Source: Corbicula japonica (taxonomy: Eukaryota; Mollusca; Bivalvia; Venerida; Cyrenidae). Taken from it: a DNA stretch of 64,000 bases. Positions 36,101 to 45,100 of this stretch are shown one piece after another. The stretch spans positions 7,909,285 through 7,973,284 of the forward strand of contig JAZAYU010000019.1 in NCBI GenBank assembly GCA_038501625.1. The letters run 5' to 3'. Below the pieces are notes generated by a model. The model saw nothing but the letters and a program-made list of their open reading frames with translations. It did no database searches and was not told the origin of the DNA. Position numbers and translations under genes: made by a program. Position 1 is the first letter of the stretch. Each line of letters starts with the position of its first letter.

Positions 36101-39100
36101 TGTACATCTCTTGTCCCGTCCATAACTTTTCAACCCCTAGAAGGAATTTCATGAAACTTAAGTCAAATGTTCTCCCCATCAAGACAAGGCGCAGAACCCA
36201 TGTTCCAACATGTCCGGTTCAAGGTCAAGGCCATCTGTGGTGTTAAAATATTTGAACCATGTATTTCATGTCCATATCTTCTGAACCCCTGGGATGAATT
36301 TCTTGAAACTTTAGTAAAATGTTCACCCCATCAAGACGACATGCAGAACCTATGTTCCAACCTGGATGGCTCTAGGTCAAGGTCCCCAGTGGTGTTTGAA
36401 GATTTGATGCATTTATTCAAATTTCGTTTGGTCCATAACTAATCAACCCCTAGAAGGAGTTTCATGAAATTTTAGTCAATTGTTCAGCCCATGAAGATGA
36501 TGCGCAGATTCAATGTTCCAACCTGGCTGGCTCAAGGTCAAGGTCACCAGTGGTGTTTGAAGGTTTGAACCTTGTATTTTGTGGCCGGTTCGGTATCTTT
36601 TGATCCCTGGAATGAATACCATGAAACTTTGAACAAATGTTCAGCCCATCAACATGATGTGCAGAACCCATGTTCCAACCTGGTTGGCTCAAGGTCATTG
36701 AACAGGGCTTTTTTTACTGCCAGGGGAAAGCGCCCATGCCCTATAACTTTGGGGAAAATAGCGAGATTTTTTCAAACTTGTCCTATAATATTAAGAATAC
36801 CGGTATATCCTATGCATAAAATTCGGTTTGTGACAACAGAATGATAACTCCTGATTAACTAGTTTTGCTGTAGCATATTTTAAGTATGATAATATTTCAT
36901 ATATTTCAGCAATGCCATGGTTTGGTATGGACATTGGTGGAACTCTGACGAAGCTAGTTTATTTCGAGCCATGCGAGAATGACATTGATGAAAATGAAGT
37001 AGAATCGTTAACTACGATTCGTCGATATTTGACTAGTAATGTTGCATATGGACGAACTGGCATACGAGATGTTCATTTAGAAATGCAAGATCAGTCTATA
37101 GGTGGAGTGACGGGTTCTTTACATTTTATACGATTTCCAACGTCCGAAATGATGTCTTTTATTGAACTTGCAAAAGCCAAACATTTTCCACATTTAGCAA
37201 GTTCTATATGCGCAACTGGAGGGGGTGCTTATAAATTTGAAAATGACTTCAAACAGGTTAGTGAATCCATTCAATTATGAAGCATATTTTGATCGTATTT
37301 GATTTCTTTGGTATGAAATTTTGTTGTTAACGGTAAAATAACACTTTCATGTGTTTATGAATTGATTGTTTCTATTTTCTCAAATCATATTTTCTTACAA
37401 ATGAATATTTCATTGGGGTTTTAATTTCATAGATCAATATTGCCCCAGAAAATTGGCAAAAACTAATACCTCACAATGATCTTAATGATTCTTATGCAAA
37501 GTTGGCCCTTAGAAGTTCCATTCAGACGAGGAGTTTCCACTATTGGTCTCATTATTATTAATACATAGCTGTTTCCCATTGTACTTAAATAGTTTTTCCC
37601 TTGCCTTCAATAATCCATTCTAAATTCTAGTCTCCTCATCAATGCTCCTGTTTTCTTTTACTCTAACAGATTTTATGACATGGGCTACACTGTTTTAGTA
37701 TACGGAGATCAGATTGCACATCTGTATGTTAATCTTGCACATACATGCTTTCTGATCTTGATCTACACTGTTCGCTTTTTGATTCATTAGGTCCTTATTG
37801 ACAAAGAGTGTAGATCCTGATCAGATGGCATGAATGTGCCTGCTGATCTGTGTCTGAACTGGTTGCACATGGAGTGAAGGATAAAATGTGGTCAATTTAT
37901 ATATCTATCATACAACAGAACAAGAAAATGGGATTCAGCAACATTGTTTATTTGGTATATTTGGTCTATATTTGGTAAATCTTATGCAGTGATTCTGTTT
38001 TTTTCAGGAAGTGAATTTAGAACTACACAAGTTTGATGAACTAGATTGTTTAATCAAAGGCATTCACTATATAGACAGAAATAATCTGAAATGTGAATGC
38101 TATTACTGGAAAAATCCAGAGGACCAGAAATTAGCTGAGAAAGTACCGTTTGACTTTAGGGATCCCTACCCTTATCTTGTAGTGAATATAGGATCTGGAG
38201 TTAGTATATTAACAGTTCGGGGACCAAGTGATTATAAACGTGTCAGTGGAACAAGGTATGTAGTGCTTGTATGGTTTTATTTATGTTGTCTACATGATTT
38301 ATGCCATGTGTAGGAAAGATTTGTCAAAGAGAAGATGTAGCCATAATAATTGCATTATTTGTAACAGAAATCAAAGAGCAAAGAGTCCTAATATAGATGT
38401 ATATTATTTGTTGGTATGTTTGTGAACAGGAAAGGTGGGCGAGAGTTACAAATTATCACTGACAAACCTTCACACTCAATCATGTTTTAGATTTCTTTGA
38501 AAGAGTTATACAATATTTTCACATACAAACTAAAATTCTAATTGCAGGATTGACTGCCTGGATGCTACTTCTTGTAGTAAACATTTCCAGTATCTAAAGT
38601 GTTGTGGTTTTTTACCTTTTACATCTGCAGTTTAATTCAAACAACTGTTACATTGCTAATGTATTGTGTTTACAGTTTAGGTGGAGGAACATTCCTAGGT
38701 TTGTGTTGTTTGCTGACTGGTTGTGAAACATTCGAGGAGGCAATCAATCTAGCTGCTCAAGGTAAGAGTCTACCTTGATTTCATTTTATGACAATCACAA
38801 AAGTAATGAAAATATTTATCTCACGAAAAAATTCCCAGTATATGGTTCCAGTATGGACCATGTGCAACCAGTGTAAATCCAGATCAGACTGCATGTATGT
38901 CAGAATCTACACTGTTCAGTTTTAGTGTTTATTCCCCCATGAAGTGGGAGCCATATAGAGTTGCACTTGACTGTATGTCTGTCCATCTTCCAAAGCTAAG
39001 CCCTTTGTTCATGTAAGTATTATTATGTTGTAGCTTGTCATTTAATTTCCATTATAAATAGTACATAATGGCACTTTTTATTCATTTACTTTCTGTCAGA

Positions 39101-42100
39101 TTGTCAGGTTTGATGTAGAGATGGTCATTAAGAAAAGATTTTTTTTTGAAGTTATTGTCATTTGCTTTCAATACTTTCCATTCAACAATACAATGATTGT
39201 GAAACTTCTTACCGAGTATGAAGGCTATAAAACATTATACAGAAATTCTTATTTCAAATCTGCAGAAGTGGGGGCATCAGTGTCCCCAGGACACAGTCTA
39301 GTGAAGATTGTTACTGATCTAGAAGTTACAATGATGATCCAGATCAGACTGTATGAATGTGCAGGCTGATCTAGATCTAATTTGGTTGCACATAGGATAT
39401 GAGTCGTATCCCATGATTCCCTGTCCATTGAGTAAATGGTAATTGACAGTTTTATTAATAATTTTTTAATCACTTTGATAAAATGGCTTTGAAATGGACA
39501 TTAAACCTGTATGTTGTCTCCCTTATAATGATATTCAATTTAAAAATGGTTTTTCTTACAGTTTATACTCAGGGTTACTGCATTCACTAGAATAAATTTT
39601 AAAAATTTTCTTATACAGTTTAAACCATGAAATTGTTGTTGTTTTGCAGGTGATTCTACGAAAGTGGACAAGCTAGTAAAAGACATTTATGGTGGGGATT
39701 ATAATTCCAGCAAGTTCAAGCTATCTGGGGACTTAGTGGCCAGCAGGTGTGTATACTGAGAACATTTATGGCGGGGATTATAATTCTAGTAAGTTCAAGC
39801 TATCTGGGGAATTAGTGGCCAGCAGGTGTGTATACTGAGAACATTTATGGCGGGGATTATAATTCTAGCAAGTTTAAGCTATCTTGGGACTTAGTGGCCA
39901 GCAGGTGTGTATACTGAGGACATTTATGGTGGGGATTATAATTCTAGCAATTCAAGCTATCTTGGGACATAGTGGCCAGCAAGTGTGTATACTGAGGACA
40001 TTGATGGTGGGGATTATTATTCTAGCTAGTTCAAGCTATCTTGGGATCTTGAGGACATTAAGCAAGTTAAAGTTATCTGGGGACTAAATGCCCAGTGTAC
40101 GTATCAGGCTAGGCAGGTATATCCACAAGGAGCTCAGGCACTCGGATTCCTTGTATGTAAAACCATCCGCATTCATAAATGCAACTTAAGTTGTAGAAGG
40201 TGCAAAACATTAAGTCTTGAACACTACTACTTTGTTTCAGTTTTGGACAGATGAATTTATCGGACAAGAGGGAGAAAGCCTCCAAACAGGATCTGGCCAA
40301 GGCTACCTTAACAACTATAACAAACAATATTGGTTCTATAGCCAGAATGTGTGCAGTAACTGAGGTATAATATATAGTACAGATAAACACCACTTGTAAG
40401 CCCACCTTTGGGTACTGAAAGTTATAGTTTAAACCTAAATTACCGTAAATTGGGATATTTTGGCCTCGTCAAATTTTGGCCATTTTGCCCCAAAGTACTT
40501 GTGTTTTATTTTGGCCAATTTAATTTTGGTCATTTATCATTGTGTGGCGACATACATTATTTTGTCATGTCATCTCTGCTAATTTATCAATTTGATCGAC
40601 ATTTTTCTTAGACATATTTATAAACGAAACATATAGGAGAAAGCAACAAAAAACTGCAAAATTATTCATATTATTATTTTAAATACAAAATAAAACTTCA
40701 CATTCAGAAATATTAATTAAAATGCATTAAAATTATATGACTCTAATGCAAATAACTATATGATATTTTAGGACACTTAAACCTATCTCACATTTTCACA
40801 ATATTTATTGCAACAAACAATAATCCAACAAACTTAAATTCACTAATTGAAATTTAAAATCATGATATTTATTGAGTTGTTTTTATAAGCGACAAATAGC
40901 GATCAATGGCGGCGAAGTGCGAAAAATTACTGTTATGTTTGTATTACCTGGGCTTAATTTTCACCTGTGATATATTTTGGTGTGTTTAATTTTGGCTTTT
41001 TCATTAGGGTGGTCAATTAGGCCAATTATAAACAAAGGCCAAAATATCCCAATTTACGGTAACCCATTAAATATAGTATTGTTTTAGTGAATATGCATTG
41101 ATATGCCTTTCTTCACACTGGCAACCAGTGTAGTGTGATCGGCACTGTTTGCTTCATCAGGGCACGACAAATCCATTGCCCGGTTCCCGCGGGCTACCGC
41201 ATTCGACCCTGCGGACTACCAAAAAATTCCAGCGAGTGCCCGCCGGGCCACCTGAAAATTCCCATATTTGTTGCCCGGCACATCATCAATTCCAATAAAC
41301 AGGAAACGTTATGACACTCCTCTGTAAAACAACACGCGCGGGTAATTATCGATTTCGTCACCTTTGACCTCTCGCTGTCAGTCTCGCACGCTCTGTTGTA
41401 TGCTATCTATGTATTTTTCCGAGCGCGAGGATACAGCGAGATTATGCGGTACTTTAATGTGTTTTGATTAGATCATCACTCTGTCAGTTAGGTTGTTGAT
41501 TGCAACTTTCGCAGTTTCGGCTACCTAATTTACGACAGATCAAAGGTGTAATTGGTAAGTATGTCAGTTGATTGAGGATGATTGGGTTAATTATTACGTA
41601 GGTGAGAAAAGCAATGGTCGGTGAGAAAATAAAAATTTTAACAAAACGTTTCATAATAGAACAGTTCTTTTTATTATCATAAAGATACCGTGTTATAAAT
41701 GTTATTTAAGTTGGATTAGTATTTTGTTAATGGAAAATGGATCGTTTTGTCATCAGAAGGCAAGCTAAATTGTTAAATTTTCTTGCCAAATACCGGTCTT
41801 GGGATTTTTACATAAAATATCATAAAAAAATAATTTTAAAGAAGTATTTTCCATAGGCCAGTTGAGTTTCTGTTTCTAATTATATTTTAATCGTATTGAT
41901 TTAAATTAGATAATTTTCAAGCATGATGTTTTATTAAAGATATCAAAATAGGTAGATAAATTAAAAATCTAATGTTTGTTGTTTAAGGAGTTTCAGGGGC
42001 AGACAGAGTGATAAACTCTTAAATTCAAATATTATGTATTTATTTCCTTTTTTTATCCAAAGGCAGCAATGAATTTAAATATTTGATATGATCATGCTAG

Positions 42101-45100
42101 AAACTTTTATTTAGAAACTTGATTAATAAAGGGTTTATAAAAGAGTAGAGATATAATGAAATTTTTTTCATTTTAGGAAAGGGAGTGAGCCTTGACTCAA
42201 AACCTATCATCAAATCACAGTCAGCAGTCGACTCCCAAATCAGTGAAGAGAAAACTAGATGATAAAATCACATCAACGCACAAACATCTCAAACTCTCTG
42301 ACAAAGAATGTAACAAGAATCAACGGGTTCGAACATTTCAAGTCAGCTGGCTTTCTTCATATCCCAGGGTGAAACATGATCCCGGAAGTGGTGCAGAGGA
42401 TGACCTGGGATTTATGTATTGTAATAAAGTAAATAAATAAAAGTAAATAATCTGAGAGGTGTTTTAATATTGACTGGTAATCCAAACCATCCCATCATTG
42501 TTGTAATGTGTATATATCTAAGGTTATAAAAAGTCCGGGCTACCAAGCAAAAATCCTGGTAGCCCAGTGGGCTACCAAGTAATTTCAGGATTTGTCGTGC
42601 CCTGCTTCATGGTAGGAAATAACCCAATGAATTTAAAAGCAAATGTGTTACAAGACCACAGGGATGTAACTGCTGATCTGGATCTACAGTGTACATGTAT
42701 GTCCATGCGGTAAAACACAAGTCTATGGAGAAGTGTTTAGAAAATATGAATACAGTGGAGATCCAATATAACGCGGTCTGTGGGGTCCATCTCATCAAAT
42801 CGCGTTATTATCGGATTCGCGATATTCGCGGGTCATAGAACTTATGCTATGCTAGGTCCATACATGTATTACTCGTATCATTTTATCGTTATTTGAAATA
42901 AAATCCTTTGTTTCCAATGTTGTTTTGTTATTATCTAACAGGTGCTATAAAATTATTACTTTGTGAAATTAACTCACAAAAGTTTATTCTGCGGGCGTTT
43001 GTCATATGCGGAACTCATGTATTTGTTTGACCTGAACACTGTTTTGAAGGAAAACAATACGCGTGAAAACTTTGAACTTAAGTTTATATTAGAACATGGT
43101 AAAGCTATTCAAAATGTCAACAGGTTCTCAACACATGTCAAATGTAGGCATGAGCTTCTCAAATTAGAAGCCAATTAACAACATCAGACACCTTTGTCAT
43201 TTTATCTGCAGTAGGTGCGAAAAACAACCATTCAGTAACTATTTCGCGTACGTGATTAGGTGCCCCAGTGTTTGTACAACAATTTATTACTAAACAATTT
43301 TATGACAGTTTGATATTTTAATAAACGTAGGAAACAATCAACAGATCATAAAGGAACATTTCACAATTTTTTCAATGTTTCTCAATACGTTAATGAACGA
43401 GCGTCATTGTCTTTATCGATTAACGCGGTATTTACGTTGTTACTTCCCTTTATTTTCCCTTTCCAAATATACAAAAATGGCCGTTGATAGAATTTTACTA
43501 TCTTTTATGAATAAAAAAACGGGGTCCAAGGGTCGGCCGCGTTATATTGGATTTCGCGATATAGCGGATCGCGATATAGCGGAGCTCCACTGTATTTATT
43601 ATGAGTTATACAAAATGCTTTCATTGTGAATGAAAACATTTAATATTAATGTATTGTTGTAAGCTTAGAAAAGCAATAATTATTCCAAGCAAAAACAGTA
43701 ACAGGAACTTTCTCATATGCTAATTAATGCATGTCTATTGTTTTGCTTTTATTATTTCAGAAAATTGAGCGTGTAGTATTTGTTGGTAACTTTTTGCGAG
43801 TGAATACAATATCAATGAAGTTGTTAGCCTATGCGATGGAGTACTGGTCTAATGGTGCTATGAAGGCCCTGTTCTTGGAACATGAGGTAGTGTCTTTCAT
43901 TTATTATACTGCAAAGAAATTTGCTTGAATTTGATTGGATAATGTGCCGTTGATGTTTATCCGTATTTACGGATCGGCCGTAGATATTAACGCACATGCC
44001 TTAATTTCCCTCTCTGGCCTCCTACCTTTTGTTGTCGTCCGCCATTTTGTTTTGAATTTCCGTAAAAATGCATAATTTGAAGCCGATCTTGTAAATTATA
44101 AAGCGTTATGCTTATGGATTACTAAAATTGTTACAGAAAATATTTATGTCTTGTTTTAACGTAGAAAACAATGAGATTATTCCTATAATTTTGTAAACAA
44201 ATATCAAATCGATAGTCCATTCAATTTCTATAGAAGTGACGTCATGCAGGTAAATTAATGACGTCAGACATGTAATTATTGAGGTTCTCAGAGGGGAATT
44301 AAGCCGTTCAACATTAAATAAGCGAAATAAATGAAAAATCGATGTTTTCTAACTATTTTTGTCTGAAAAAGTCTTTGCAGTATAATAAAACAATTATTTG
44401 GTTTCTTGAAAGGGTATGTGAGGATATATTGCCCGTCTGGGTGTCATATTATCCCTCGCCTGTGGCTCGGGTAATATGACACCCAGACCGGCGAGGATAT
44501 ATTGCCGGTCTGGGTGTCATATTATCCCTCGCCTGTGGCTCGGGTAATATGACACCCAGACCGGCAATATATCCTCACATTCCCTGTCAAAAAACCAAAT
44601 AACTGTATAACATTACTGGTGTTGTTACATGTAAATTATCAGGCTGATTTGGATCCATTGATCACAAATAGAATTCATGCCATATCCCATAGAGTAAAAT
44701 GCTAAACCAGCTTGATATTATTGACATGAATACAAGGAATTAATTATTTGCTTAACCATTTTCTTCACAGATACACCTTTATTGCTTGGGTGAACAGTTA
44801 GGTAGATTTAAAAGAATGTTTTAAAAGAAATCTCCATTAAGAAAAGTTTTACCCCATACATTAGTGGCCAGATTGATGGAGTGTATTTTATGAATGATTT
44901 TGGACATTCAAGTATAATATCATGCAACAAATCTTAAAGTGGTAGCTCTCTCATTTTAAGAAGTTGAAAGAAAACTGTCCCAATTGTAAGAGTTTTTTTG
45001 TACATAAATGAAATGACCATGGTCACCAATTATAAGTGCAGACATGGGGCGAATTAAATTTTAATGCTCATGCATTAATAATGCATTACTTTTTGTCAGT

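Noticed and set aside
36912..36914. PANK translation starting at the exon 2 ATG (MPWFGMD)
   Set aside because: Exon 1 at 30,133 joins in phase with proper splice sites and removes the need for it, although an alternative start here in other isoforms is possible.
43928..44000. Transcription terminator
   Set aside because: Hairpins here are transposon-like and lie in an intron of a eukaryotic gene; bacterial-type terminators do not apply.
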